Part shown: positions 16,806 through 25,055 of the stretch, piece after piece
Layout: each line of letters starts with the position of its first letter
How positions within the stretch are numbered: position 1 is the first letter of the stretch
DNA from: Catelliglobosispora koreensis DSM 44566
GTDB lineage: Bacteria; Actinomycetota; Actinomycetes; Mycobacteriales; Micromonosporaceae
Direction: 5' to 3'
Length of the DNA: 64,000 bases
Assembly (NCBI RefSeq): GCF_000379685.1
Contig: NZ_KB903249.1
Span: 600,795-664,794, forward strand
Notes under the pieces: model-generated
Databases searched by the model: none
What the model was told of the DNA's origin: nothing
Seen by the model: the letters and a program-made list of their open reading frames with translations, nothing else
Translations under genes and position numbers: made by a program

Positions 16806-18179
16806 TCAGCGTCCGTTGCGCGACAGCTCTCGCTGGCGGGCTCCGGCTGGGCGTTGCTGTGGGCTGGCCGCGGCTGCCAGCACGTCGGCCAGGTGGTCGA
16901 AGTCGTTGTGTACCAGGCCAACGGTGACGCGTACGTGATCGGCGCCCAGGGGAGTGACTTGAAACGGTGCGCCCGGTGCGACCGCGATCCCGTGTGCCGC
17001 AAGGCTTAGCACGGCGGCTTCCTGGTTGTCGACTTGCATCCAGAGGTTGATGCCGTCACTGGCGCTGGCCGTCACACCGCGCGTGGCCAAAGCGGCCAGC
17101 ATTGTTTCGCGGCGGCGAGCGTACTCGGCTCGCGCGCGCGTGACTTGCTTGATGCTCGCGGGGTCGGTCAGCAAGTGAACGAGAACGGCTTGGAGTAGCC
17201 GGCTTGACCAGCCAGGCCCTAGGAGCCGGCGGTCAGTGATGGAAGCCAGCAGGGAAGCGGGGCCGCCGATCGCGGCGAGTCTGAGGTCGGGGCCGTGGCT
17301 CTTGGAGAAACTGTGGATGCGCACTGTCTGATGCGGAAGGTGGCTACCGATGCTCACCGCTGGGGCGGTCGCGATGTCGCCGGCGTGGTCGTCTTCGACC
17401 ACCCAGCATGGCGTACCCCCGAGGATTTTTGAAAGGTCGCGGGCACGCCGGGCCGTCATGCTTAACCCGGTGGGGTTTTGGGCTCGTGGCTGAAGGTAGA
17501 GCGCGACGGGCGAGCATTGCAATGCTGCCTTGAGCGTGTCCGGGCGGGGGCCGGATCCATCCACCGGGATCGGCACCGCGATCGCGCCCGCCGACTCGAG
17601 AAGGTCCAATGTGGCGGGAAACGTGGGGTTCTCCACCAGGACGTGATCGCCGAAGCGCACCAGGGCGCTGGTGATGCGGTCTTGTGCGTCGAGTGCGCCG
17701 TCCACAATGGTCAATTGCTCGGGGGAGTAGGGCCAGCGTTCCCGGAGCAGCTCTTCGAGCTGGGGCAGGACGGGCCGGTCGAGGTAGCTTGTGGTCGCTG
17801 GTGGTGCCTGGCCGATGTGGCGCAGGGCGCGGGTGAGGCTCGGCAGCAGATCGTGGTCGGGGATTCCGGTGGATAGATCCAGTGGCAGGGTGTCCGGGCT
17901 CGTGGAAAGCTTGGTGTAGCGCAGCCGCTGGCGCGGGTCAGCAGGTGCCAAAACGAAGGTGCCCGAACGGCCACGTGTCTGGATGATGCCTGCCTTGGTC
18001 AGGCTGGTCCATGCCTCACTAATGGTGGTGGGGCTGATGCCGAGGCGCTGTGCCACAGCACGCACGGTGGGAAGCCGGGTGCCGGCCGGGAGCTGGCCGC
18101 TGGTGATGAGGCGGCTTACGGCGGCGGCGATGCCACGGGCGCTGCGGTCGCTGACCGAGCCGGTGATCAAATCCAGCAA
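16806..18179 (-). CDS. MocR-type regulator of the pyrimidine cluster (PydR-like)
   Basis: 457 residues: N-terminal GntR-type winged helix (ISSGQLPAGTRLPTVRAVAQ-like segment, then LGISPTTISEAWTSLTKAG) to about residue 75, then an aminotransferase-fold domain. PLP pocket marks: QNPTG-type loop AQNPTGLSMTARR, VVEDDHAGD Asp, and the Schiff-base Lys in HSFSKSHGPDLRLA. MocR proteins sense an amine or aldehyde through PLP. It is divergent from the reductive pyrimidine pathway genes, whose product beta-alanine is a plausible effector. Similar genomic placement is known for PydR regulators. The shared 22-base element at 18217 and 24426 is the probable binding site. Confidence 0.88.
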   Translation of the reverse strand: MLDLITGSVSDRSARGIAAAVSRLITSGQLPAGTRLPTVRAVAQRLGISPTTISEAWTSLTKAGIIQTRGRSGTFVLAPADPRQRLRYTKLSTSPDTLPLDLSTGIPDHDLLPSLTRALRHIGQAPPATTSYLDRPVLPQLEELLRERWPYSPEQLTIVDGALDAQDRITSALVRFGDHVLVENPTFPATLDLLESAGAIAVPIPVDGSGPRPDTLKAALQCSPVALYLQPRAQNPTGLSMTARRARDLSKILGGTPCWVVEDDHAGDIATAPAVSIGSHLPHQTVRIHSFSKSHGPDLRLAAIGGPASLLASITDRRLLGPGWSSRLLQAVLVHLLTDPASIKQVTRARAEYARRRETMLAALATRGVTASASDGINLWMQVDNQEAAVLSLAAHGIAVAPGAPFQVTPLGADHVRVTVGLVHNDFDHLADVLAAAASPQQRPAGARQRELSRNGR

Positions 18180-18216
18180 AATCTCTTCCTCCGATCGCCG
18201 CGAAACGTGCTTTGGT

Positions 18217-18247
18217 TATTGTCCGCCGCCATCTGTGTCACTAAAGT
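18217..18247 (+). promoter_or_regulatory. Promoter/MocR element of the pyrimidine operon
   Basis: TATTGTCCG-N5-ATCTGTGT (18217-18238) followed by CACTAAAGT. A promoter can be drawn as TTGTCC - 17 bases - TAAAGT (18219-18224 and 18242-18247). The same element with the same -35 and -10 arrangement occurs in front of the leftward aminotransferase gene at 24426-24447, so one regulator probably controls both units. Confidence 0.6.
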
Positions 18248-18335
18248 TTTACGTCATCTGACCCGTGTTGTAACCACTGTTCCGTCCAGTGATCTTTTCA
18301 AGAGCGCAGGGTAAAGCATTGAGGAGAAGATGGCC

Positions 18336-19178
18336 ATGGCTAACCTGATCCGGGCAGCACTCGTGCAGACGAGCTGGACCGGCGACAAAGAGTCAATGAT
18401 CAAAGCGCACGAAGAATACGCGCGCCAGGCCGCGGCGCAGGGCGCCAAAGTGATGTGCTTCCAGGAGCTGTTCTACGGCCCCTATTTCTGCCAGGTGCAA
18501 GACCCGCAGTATTACGCCTACGCCGAGTCTGTCCCCGGCCCGACCACTGAGCGGTTCCAGGCGCTAGCGGCCGAGCTCGGCATGGTGCTGATCCTGCCGA
18601 TGTATGAACAAGAACAGCCCGGCGTCCTCTACAACACCGCCGCCGTGGTCGATGCCGACGGCAAATATCTCGGTAAATATCGAAAGAACCACATTCCTCA
18701 GGTCAAGGGATTCTGGGAAAAGTTCTATTTCAAGCCAGGCAATTTGGGGTACCCGGTATTCGACACCGCGGTCGGAAAAGTAGGTGTCTACATCTGCTAC
18801 GACCGTCACTTCCCGGAAGGCTGGCGTGCGCTCGGCCTCAACGGCGCGCAGATCGTCTTCAACCCCAGCGCCACCAGCCGTGGCCTGTCGTCGTATCTAT
18901 GGAAGCTGGAACAGCCGGCCTCAGCGGTCGCCAACGAATACTACGTGGGGGCGATCAACCGCGTCGGCATCGAATCCGAGATCGGCGACAACGACTTCTA
19001 CGGCACGTCCTACTTTGTGGACCCTGAAGGCAAATTCGTCGGCGAGGTAGGCGATCCACACGCCCCGGAACTGATCGTCCGCGATCTGGACATGGATCTG
19101 CTGGCCACCGTGCGCGACCGGTGGGCCTTCTACCGTGACCGCCGCCCTGACGCCTATGGGGATCTGGTGAAGCCATGA
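18336..19178 (+). CDS. Beta-ureidopropionase (nitrilase superfamily)
   Basis: 280 residues from the ATG at 18336, which lies nine bases after GAGGAG; an ATG two codons earlier is too close to it. Carbon-nitrogen hydrolase with the catalytic triad: Glu in MCFQELFYGPYF, Lys in KYRKNHIPQV, Cys in VYICYDRHFPEGWR. Expected to hydrolyse N-carbamoyl-beta-alanine (or the beta-aminoisobutyrate form) to the beta-amino acid, CO2 and ammonia, the third step of reductive pyrimidine catabolism. N-carbamoylputrescine amidases look alike, but the dihydropyrimidinase gene overlapping by four bases (ATGA) decides for the pyrimidine role. First gene of the operon. Confidence 0.88.
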   Translation: MANLIRAALVQTSWTGDKESMIKAHEEYARQAAAQGAKVMCFQELFYGPYFCQVQDPQYYAYAESVPGPTTERFQALAAELGMVLILPMYEQEQPGVLYNTAAVVDADGKYLGKYRKNHIPQVKGFWEKFYFKPGNLGYPVFDTAVGKVGVYICYDRHFPEGWRALGLNGAQIVFNPSATSRGLSSYLWKLEQPASAVANEYYVGAINRVGIESEIGDNDFYGTSYFVDPEGKFVGEVGDPHAPELIVRDLDMDLLATVRDRWAFYRDRRPDAYGDLVKP

Positions 19179-20578
19179 CCCTTCTGATCAAAGGCGGAAC
19201 GGTCATCGGGCCGAGCGGCTCGATTCCGGCTGATGTGCTCGTCGACGGTGAGACGATCGCGGCCGTGTTCGCGCCGGGCCGTGCTCCCGACGTCGCACAG
19301 GTCATCGACGCGACGGGCAAGTATGTGATCCCCGGCGCGATTGACGCGCACACCCACATGCAGCTGCCGTTCGGCGGGACGTCGGCGAGCGACACGTTCG
19401 AAACAGGCACCAGGGCGGCGGCTTTCGGCGGCACGACGACGATTATCGACTTCGCTGTGCAGAAGACAGGCGAGGTTGTCCAGGATGGACTGGCGGCCTG
19501 GCACGAGAAGGCGGCGGGCAACTGTTTCGTCGACTACGGCTTCCACATGATTATCGGCGGGGTGGACGACGCTTCCCTCAAGGCCATGGACTCCCTGGTA
19601 CGCGAAGAGGGGATCAGCAGCTTCAAGCTTTTCATGGCATACCCGGGCGTGTTCTATAGCGACGACGGCCAGATCCTGCGCGCGATGCAGAAGGCACGCG
19701 AAAACGGCTCCATGATTATGATGCACGCGGAAAACGGCCTCGCGATCGATGTCCTTGTCCAGCAAGCGCTCGCGCGCGGGGAAACCGATCCGGTCCATCA
19801 TGGACTGACGCGGCCCGAGGCGCTGGAAGCCGAAGCGACCAGCCGGGCGATCTGGCTGGCGAGCGTGGCGGCTGACTGTCCGCTCTACATCGTGCACTTG
19901 TCGGCGAGCAAAGCCCTTGCGGCCGTGGCCGAAGCGCGCGACCGTGGGCGTAACGTCTTCGCCGAGACCTGCCCGCAATACCTCTATCTGACGCTTGAGG
20001 ATCAGCTTGGCGCGCCTGGGTTCGAGGGCGCGAAGTGGGTCTGTTCGACGCCGTTGCGCAGCAAGCACGAGTCACACCGGGCCGACCTGTGGCAGGGCCT
20101 GCGTACCAACGATCTGTCCATCGTGTCCACCGACCACTGCCCCTTCTGCTTCAAAGACCAAAAGGAGCTGGGGCTCGGCGACTTCTCTAAGATTCCCAAC
20201 GGGATCGGTGGTGTCGAGCATCGCGTGGATCTGCTCTACCAAGGTGTCGCCGACGGCAAGCTGTCGCTGGAGCGGTGGGTGGAAACGATCGCCACCACAC
20301 CGGCCCGCATGTTTGGTCTCTACCCCCGCAAAGGGGTGATCGCGCCGGGCGCCGATGCCGATATCGTCGTCTATGACCCCAACGGGCGCACCAGGATCAG
20401 CGTGCAGACGCACCACATGAACATGGACCACTCCGCATACGAGGGTTATGAAATCGCGGGCAAGGTCGGCACTGTCATATCGCGGGGCGAAGTCCTTGTC
20501 GATGACGCTGGGGAGTTCCACGGCCGCAAGGGACGTGGCAAGTTCCTGCAGCGCGGGCTATCAAGTTACCTGATTTGA
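19175..20578 (+). CDS. hydA: Dihydropyrimidinase
   Basis: 467-residue cyclic amidohydrolase that opens dihydrouracil/dihydrothymine to the N-carbamoyl-beta-amino acid. Metal centre residues visible: DAHTHMQLPFGG (two His), carbamylated Lys in SSFKLFMAYPG, His in MMHAENGL and YIVHLSASKA, Asp in VSTDHCPFCF. The ATG overlaps the stop of the ureidopropionase gene by four bases; the next gene follows ten bases after its stop. Length and motifs match the family. It could also act on hydantoins, but the flanking enzymes form the whole pyrimidine route. Confidence 0.93.
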   Translation: MTLLIKGGTVIGPSGSIPADVLVDGETIAAVFAPGRAPDVAQVIDATGKYVIPGAIDAHTHMQLPFGGTSASDTFETGTRAAAFGGTTTIIDFAVQKTGEVVQDGLAAWHEKAAGNCFVDYGFHMIIGGVDDASLKAMDSLVREEGISSFKLFMAYPGVFYSDDGQILRAMQKARENGSMIMMHAENGLAIDVLVQQALARGETDPVHHGLTRPEALEAEATSRAIWLASVAADCPLYIVHLSASKALAAVAEARDRGRNVFAETCPQYLYLTLEDQLGAPGFEGAKWVCSTPLRSKHESHRADLWQGLRTNDLSIVSTDHCPFCFKDQKELGLGDFSKIPNGIGGVEHRVDLLYQGVADGKLSLERWVETIATTPARMFGLYPRKGVIAPGADADIVVYDPNGRTRISVQTHHMNMDHSAYEGYEIAGKVGTVISRGEVLVDDAGEFHGRKGRGKFLQRGLSSYLI

Positions 20579-20588
20579 GGCGAGACCA

Positions 20589-22070
20589 ATGAGGACGATC
20601 CCACACTGGATAAACGGGGCAACGGTCGAAGGCACCGGTGACCGGTCGCTGCCTGTCTTCGACCCGGCCACCGGGCTGCAGCAGGCGACGGTGATCGCGG
20701 CCACCGCGGCGGAGGTCGACGACGCTGTCAAGGCGGCGGCCGCGGTACAGCCAGAATGGAGGGCCGCCTCACTTTCCCGCCGTGCTGAAGTGGTCTTCCG
20801 CTTCCGCGAGCTGATTGACGCCCACCGCAAGGAAATAGCGCGCCTGCTTAGCTCAGAGCACGGCAAAACCGTTGCCGATGCCCTGGGCGAGGTCGCGCGC
20901 GGGCTGGAAAACGTGGAGTTCGCCGCTGGTGCGCCTGCCTTGCTCAAAGGTGGATTCACCGAGCAGGCCTCAACCGGGGTGGATGTCTATTCGATTCGCC
21001 AGCCGCTGGGCGTGGTCGCGGGCATTACCCCGTTCAACTTCCCGGCCATGGTTCCGTTGTGGATGTGCTGCACCGCCTTGGTCGCGGGCAACACATTCGT
21101 GCTCAAGCCGAGCGAGAAGGACCCATCGGTCAGTTTGCTGCTGGCCGATCTGTGGCGGCAGGCCGGCCTGCCCGCGGGCGCTTTCAACGTGATCCAGGGC
21201 GACAGAACCGCGGTCGATGCGCTACTTAGCCATCCTCAGGTGGAGGCGGTCAGCTTTGTCGGCTCGACCGCGGTGGCCCGTCACATCTACGAGACAGGAA
21301 CCAAGGCTGGCAAACGGGTGCAGGCACTGGGTGGCGCGAAGAACCACATGGTGGTGCTGCCCGACGCTGACATCGCCGCCGCTGCTGATGCCGCCGTATC
21401 GGCCGGTTTCGGCTCGGCCGGGGAACGGTGCATGGCCGTGTCGGTTGTGGTGGCTGTGGGCTCGGTGGCCGATCCACTCGTGGCCGCGATCGCCGAGCGG
21501 ATCCGTGAGATCAAGGTTGGCCCGGCCAGCGACCCGAATGCCGAAATGGGCCCGCTGATCAGCCGGGAGCACCGCGACCGGGTGGCGTCCTATTTGGACA
21601 CTCAGCACGGGGAAGTAATCGTGGACGGCCGTGCGGCAGCGGTCAGCCAAGAGCCTGGCTTCTTCCTCGGGGCCTCACTCGTCGACAAGGTGCCCACGGA
21701 TTCGCCGGTCTACACCGACGAGATCTTTGGCCCGGTGCTTTCCGTTGTGCGGGTCGACTCCTATGAGGAAGCGCTGGAGTTGGTTAATACCAACCCTTAT
21801 GGCAACGGCACCGCCATCTTTACCCGCGATGGGGGAGCGGCCCGCCGCTTCCAGTACGAAGTCGTCTGCGGGATGGTCGGCATCAACGTTCCCATCCCGG
21901 TGCCGGTGGCGTATTACAGCTTCGGCGGCTGGAAGGCGTCACTGTTCGGGGACTTGCATATGTATGGGCCGGAAGGCCTGGCGTTCTATACCCGCACCAA
22001 GGTCGTCACGTCGCGGTGGCCGGATCCGGCCCTGTCCACGGTGGATCTCGGCTTCCCGAAAGTGAGGTGA
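20589..22070 (+). CDS. mmsA: CoA-acylating methylmalonate-semialdehyde dehydrogenase
   Basis: 493-residue aldehyde dehydrogenase: NAD site GITPFNFPAMVPLW and SFVGSTAVARHIYETG, catalytic Cys in GSAGERCMAVSV, and the C-terminal VNTNPYGNGTAIFTRDGG and GWKASLFGDLHMYG segments specific to the methylmalonate-semialdehyde type. In this operon it would convert malonate semialdehyde (from uracil) and methylmalonate semialdehyde (from thymine), made by the aminotransferase at 23067, to acetyl-CoA and propionyl-CoA. Ribosome site GAGGCGAG. Followed four bases later by the oxidoreductase gene. Confidence 0.93.
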   Translation: MRTIPHWINGATVEGTGDRSLPVFDPATGLQQATVIAATAAEVDDAVKAAAAVQPEWRAASLSRRAEVVFRFRELIDAHRKEIARLLSSEHGKTVADALGEVARGLENVEFAAGAPALLKGGFTEQASTGVDVYSIRQPLGVVAGITPFNFPAMVPLWMCCTALVAGNTFVLKPSEKDPSVSLLLADLWRQAGLPAGAFNVIQGDRTAVDALLSHPQVEAVSFVGSTAVARHIYETGTKAGKRVQALGGAKNHMVVLPDADIAAAADAAVSAGFGSAGERCMAVSVVVAVGSVADPLVAAIAERIREIKVGPASDPNAEMGPLISREHRDRVASYLDTQHGEVIVDGRAAAVSQEPGFFLGASLVDKVPTDSPVYTDEIFGPVLSVVRVDSYEEALELVNTNPYGNGTAIFTRDGGAARRFQYEVVCGMVGINVPIPVPVAYYSFGGWKASLFGDLHMYGPEGLAFYTRTKVVTSRWPDPALSTVDLGFPKVR

Positions 22071-22074
22071 GGGC

Positions 22075-23082
22075 ATGGAATTCGGTGTTGTCTTCCAGCT
22101 CGACCCGCCCGCCAGCGACATCGTCAAGCTCTCGCAACAGGCCGAATCCTACGGGTTCAGCCACGTGTGGACGTTTGACTCACATCTGCTGTGGCAGGAA
22201 CCGTTCGTTATCTACAGCCAAATCCTGGCTAACACTTCGCGAGTCATGGTAGGCCCGATGGTGACCAACCCCGGCACTCGTGATTGGACGGTCACCGCGT
22301 CACAGTTCGCCACGCTCAACGACATGTTCGGCAACCGCACGATTTGCGGGATCGGGCGCGGAGACTCGGCGATGCGTACGCTCGGGCTGCCGCCAACGAG
22401 CATCAGCCAGCTGCGCGACTGCGTGAAGGTGATCCGGGGCCTGGCCAACGGCGAAACGGTAACCTATAACGACCGCGAGCTTCACTTCCCGTGGATTAAC
22501 AACGGAAAGCTGGAGGTGTGGGTTGCCGCCTATGGGCCTAAGGCGCTCGCCCTGACCGGTGAAGTGGGCGATGGTTACATTCTTCAGCTCGCCGACCCGG
22601 ACATCGCCGCGTGGATGATCAAAGCGGTGCGGGTAGCGGCGGAGAAGGCCGGGCGGGACCCTGCCGCGATCAAGTTCTGTGTCGCGGCACCGGCCTACGT
22701 CGGCGACGACCTTGCCCATCAGCGCGACCAGACCCGGTGGTTCGGTGGCATGGTCGGCAATCACGTGGCCGACATCGTTTCCCGTTACGGTGACTCAGGA
22801 TTGGTGCCCACGGCACTGACCGACTACATCCGCGGGCGCGACGGATATGACTACTCACAGCACGGCCGAGCCGGAAACACGCACGCCGACTTCGTTCCCG
22901 ACGATATTGTCGACAGGTTCTGCATTCTTGGCCCGGCCGAGGCACACGTGGAGAAGCTGCTCGCCTTGAAGGAACTCGGTGTCGACCAGTTCGCGCTCTA
23001 CCTGCAGCACGACGACAAGGAACACACGCTTGCGGCCTATGGCGAGCAGGTCATGCCCGCCATAGCTCAGCGTCCCGTGTAG
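22075..23082 (+). CDS. LLM-class F420/flavin oxidoreductase of the pyrimidine operon
   Basis: 335-residue luciferase-like TIM-barrel protein (TIGR03842-type). Marks: MEFGVVFQLDPPASDIVKLS, GFSHVWTFDSHLLWQEPF, GIGRGDSAMRTLGLPPTS, AAYGPKALALTGEVGDGYI. Members bind F420 or flavin. It is the last gene of the operon, four bases after the dehydrogenase gene, and its end overlaps the leftward aminotransferase gene by 16 bases. The pathway here has no PreT/PreA-type dihydropyrimidine dehydrogenase, so this protein is the best candidate for the first, redox step on uracil/thymine, or for a side reaction; this is inference from context. RutA, a flavin enzyme of uracil breakdown, belongs to the same fold. 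Confidence 0.85.
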   Translation: MEFGVVFQLDPPASDIVKLSQQAESYGFSHVWTFDSHLLWQEPFVIYSQILANTSRVMVGPMVTNPGTRDWTVTASQFATLNDMFGNRTICGIGRGDSAMRTLGLPPTSISQLRDCVKVIRGLANGETVTYNDRELHFPWINNGKLEVWVAAYGPKALALTGEVGDGYILQLADPDIAAWMIKAVRVAAEKAGRDPAAIKFCVAAPAYVGDDLAHQRDQTRWFGGMVGNHVADIVSRYGDSGLVPTALTDYIRGRDGYDYSQHGRAGNTHADFVPDDIVDRFCILGPAEAHVEKLLALKELGVDQFALYLQHDDKEHTLAAYGEQVMPAIAQRPV

Positions 23083-24410
23083 TGCTGGTCGGCGATGTCG
23101 AGGACCTCGTCGAGGATGTCCAATCCGAGATCGAGGTCCTCAGGCGTCGTGACAAGTGGTGGCACGACGTGGATGCGGTTGAAGTGAGCGAACGGCCACA
23201 GGCCACGTTCCTTGCACGCCGCCACGATCGCCGCCATCGGGGCCGCGTCAGGACCGGAAGCGTTGAAGGGAACCAGCATTTCGCGGGTGTCGCGGTCACG
23301 CACGAGCTCGATCGCCCAGAACATGCCCAGTCCCCGGACTTCGCCGATGCTGGGGTGGCGGTCTTGCATCTTGGTCAGGCGCGGCCGCACGAGTTCTTCA
23401 CCGATCCGGCGCGTACGCGCGATCAGGTCCTCGTCGCGCATGACGGTGATCGCGGCGACGGCTGCCGCGCAGGCGAGTGGATGCCCTGAGTACGTTAGGC
23501 CGCCCGGATACACGCGGTTGGCGAAGGTCTCGCGTACCCTCGGGCCCAAAATGACCCCACCGAGCGGCACATAGCCGGAGTTCACTCCCTTGGCGAAGGT
23601 GATCAGATCCGGGACTACCTCCCAGCGGTCTGCGGCGAACCACTCGCCGCAACGGCCGAATCCGCTCATCACCTCATCGCAGATCAGCATGATGCCGTGC
23701 CGGTCGCAGCGCTCCCGCAGCCCGGCCAGATAGCCGTCTGGGGGAACGAGAATGCCGTTGGTGCCCACCACGGTCTCGAGCAGAATCGCCGCGACCGTGT
23801 GCGGGCCTTCGAGCATCAGCACTTCGTCGACGTGGGCCAGCGCGCGGGCGCACTCCTCCTCGGGTGAGGAGGCGTAGAACGACGACCGGTAGGGATACGG
23901 CCCGGTGAAGCGCACGACACCATGCATGGCGGGCTCGCTGGGCCAGCGGCGCGGGTCACCGGTCAGCGTGATCGCCCCGTTGGTGGCGCCGTGGTAGGAG
24001 CGGTACTGGCTAAGGACTTTGTTGCGGCCCGTGGTGAGCCGGGCCATCCGGATGGCGTGCTCGTTGGCCTCAGCACCGCCGTTGGTGAAGAACACATGGC
24101 TCAGGTCGCCGGGTGCGATCTCGGCGATTAGCCGGGCTGCCTCGCTGCGGGCGGCGTTGGCGAAGCTGGGCGCGACCGTGCACAGCGCTGCGGCCTGCTC
24201 CTGAATCGCGCTCACGACGCGTGGGTGCTGGTGGCCAAGGTTGAGGTTGACCAGCTGGGAGGAGAAATCCAGGTAGCGTTTGCCGCTCTCGTCCCAGAAC
24301 CAGCTGCCCTCCCCGCCAGCGATCACGGTGGGATCAAGACTGTCCTGCGCCGACCAGGAGTGGAACACGTGCGCACGGTCGTCACGGTATGCCTGTGAAC
24401 TGGAAGCCAT
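23067..24410 (-). CDS. Class III aminotransferase (beta-alanine/beta-aminoisobutyrate type)
   Basis: 447-residue PLP enzyme. Marks: GKRYLDFSSQLVNLNLGHQH, FFTNGGAEANEHAIRMAR, SYHGATNGAITLTGD, MLICDEVMSGFGRCG with the PLP-pairing Asp, Schiff-base Lys in ITFAKGVNSGYVPLGG, and LTYSGHPLACAAA. It would transaminate beta-alanine and beta-aminoisobutyrate to the semialdehydes used by the dehydrogenase at 20589. It faces the operon and overlaps its last gene tail to tail. The start ATG at 24410 lies about seven bases from the -10-like TAACGT, suggesting a leaderless transcript; no ribosome site is present. Confidence 0.9.
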   Translation of the reverse strand: MASSSQAYRDDRAHVFHSWSAQDSLDPTVIAGGEGSWFWDESGKRYLDFSSQLVNLNLGHQHPRVVSAIQEQAAALCTVAPSFANAARSEAARLIAEIAPGDLSHVFFTNGGAEANEHAIRMARLTTGRNKVLSQYRSYHGATNGAITLTGDPRRWPSEPAMHGVVRFTGPYPYRSSFYASSPEEECARALAHVDEVLMLEGPHTVAAILLETVVGTNGILVPPDGYLAGLRERCDRHGIMLICDEVMSGFGRCGEWFAADRWEVVPDLITFAKGVNSGYVPLGGVILGPRVRETFANRVYPGGLTYSGHPLACAAAVAAITVMRDEDLIARTRRIGEELVRPRLTKMQDRHPSIGEVRGLGMFWAIELVRDRDTREMLVPFNASGPDAAPMAAIVAACKERGLWPFAHFNRIHVVPPLVTTPEDLDLGLDILDEVLDIADQHYTGR

Positions 24411-24416
24411 GAGCTG

Positions 24417-24447
24417 ACGTTAATCACACAGATAGCACCGGACAATA
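24417..24447 (-). promoter_or_regulatory. Promoter/MocR element of the aminotransferase gene
   Basis: Leftward copy of the element at 18217: TATTGTCCG-N5-ATCTGTGT (complement of 24426-24447), then TTGTCC - 17 bases - TAACGT. The -10 ends seven bases before the start codon. Sharing the element with the operon 6 kb away indicates joint control. Confidence 0.6.
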
Positions 24448-25055
24448 GAAACGCGCGGAGATTCTGCGGCCCATTCACCCAGGCCATCGGCTGAACATCC
24501 CCGCAAGAAAACTCCCGCCTTCGCGGTCTAGCCAGGGCCGGTGGCGCATTTACGTTTTACGATGAGTTCGGCGGAGTGAGCCGCTCGGGGGATGCGGGAC
24601 GCGGGGCCGGTAACCTGCACGAGGCCGGGGTGCCGGTCTGGTACGACTTCGAGATCGAGACGGGTGAGTCCTTCTCTCAGCGAATCGCGGCCGCTTTCGA
24701 CACGCGTGCCGCACGATTCCTCGCGCGTGTGCCTCACATGACCAGCCACCGGCGAGGTGCCAGACAGCGGAACCGTCTAATCAGGACACGGCCTGGACGC
24801 CGGCCAAACTTCGTCGCGCCGGTTTGCGCCGTTCTCGCGGACGCGTTCCGGCATCCTGCGCGGACGGACTCGGCATCGCCACGGGCTCTGCGCGGCGGCA
24901 CCCCATCGCCGTGCTCCTCAGATGTAGCGCGTCGATGCGTGCATGTCGATGTCGGACAGTCCGGGAGGCGCCGCTGCGGTAAAGTACGACCGGTCGCGCG
25001 GGGGTCTTTAGATGCACGCTGTCCTTCAGGGTGCATATACCCCTGGTGAAGGTTC
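24448..25055. other. Gene-poor interval with degenerate coding traces
   Basis: About 600 bases between the aminotransferase and GGDEF-EAL genes. Apart from the TIR-like relic (24609-24704) I see only open frames rich in Arg and Ser without family features. A single half of a CstR-type site (ATACCCCTGG at 25036) precedes the GGDEF-EAL start, but its other half does not match. Confidence 0.5.
24609..24704 (+). pseudogene. TIR-domain gene fragment
   Basis: About 32 codons read as the middle of a TIR domain: AGVPVWYDFEIETGESFSQ followed by RIAAAFDT, matching the pattern of a TIR box-2 region (the G-x-x-VWYD-x-E-I-x-x-G-x-x-F motif). The expected first TIR strand and the following hydrophobic strand with its conserved Ser/Trp are absent; the frame continues into unrelated Arg-rich sequence. 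It appears to be the remnant of a TIR effector, possibly from a lost defence system. Confidence 0.6.

Noticed and set aside
24576-25049. 157-codon rightward ORF before the GGDEF-EAL gene
   Set aside because: Only about 32 codons carry a TIR-like signal; the rest is Arg/Ser-rich without features, so it is a relic, not an intact gene.
25031-25050. Possible fifth CstR operator before the GGDEF-EAL gene
   Set aside because: Only the left arm ATACCCC and two further bases match; the right arm reads GTGAAGG, not GGGGTAT. One half-site in high-GC DNA can occur by chance.
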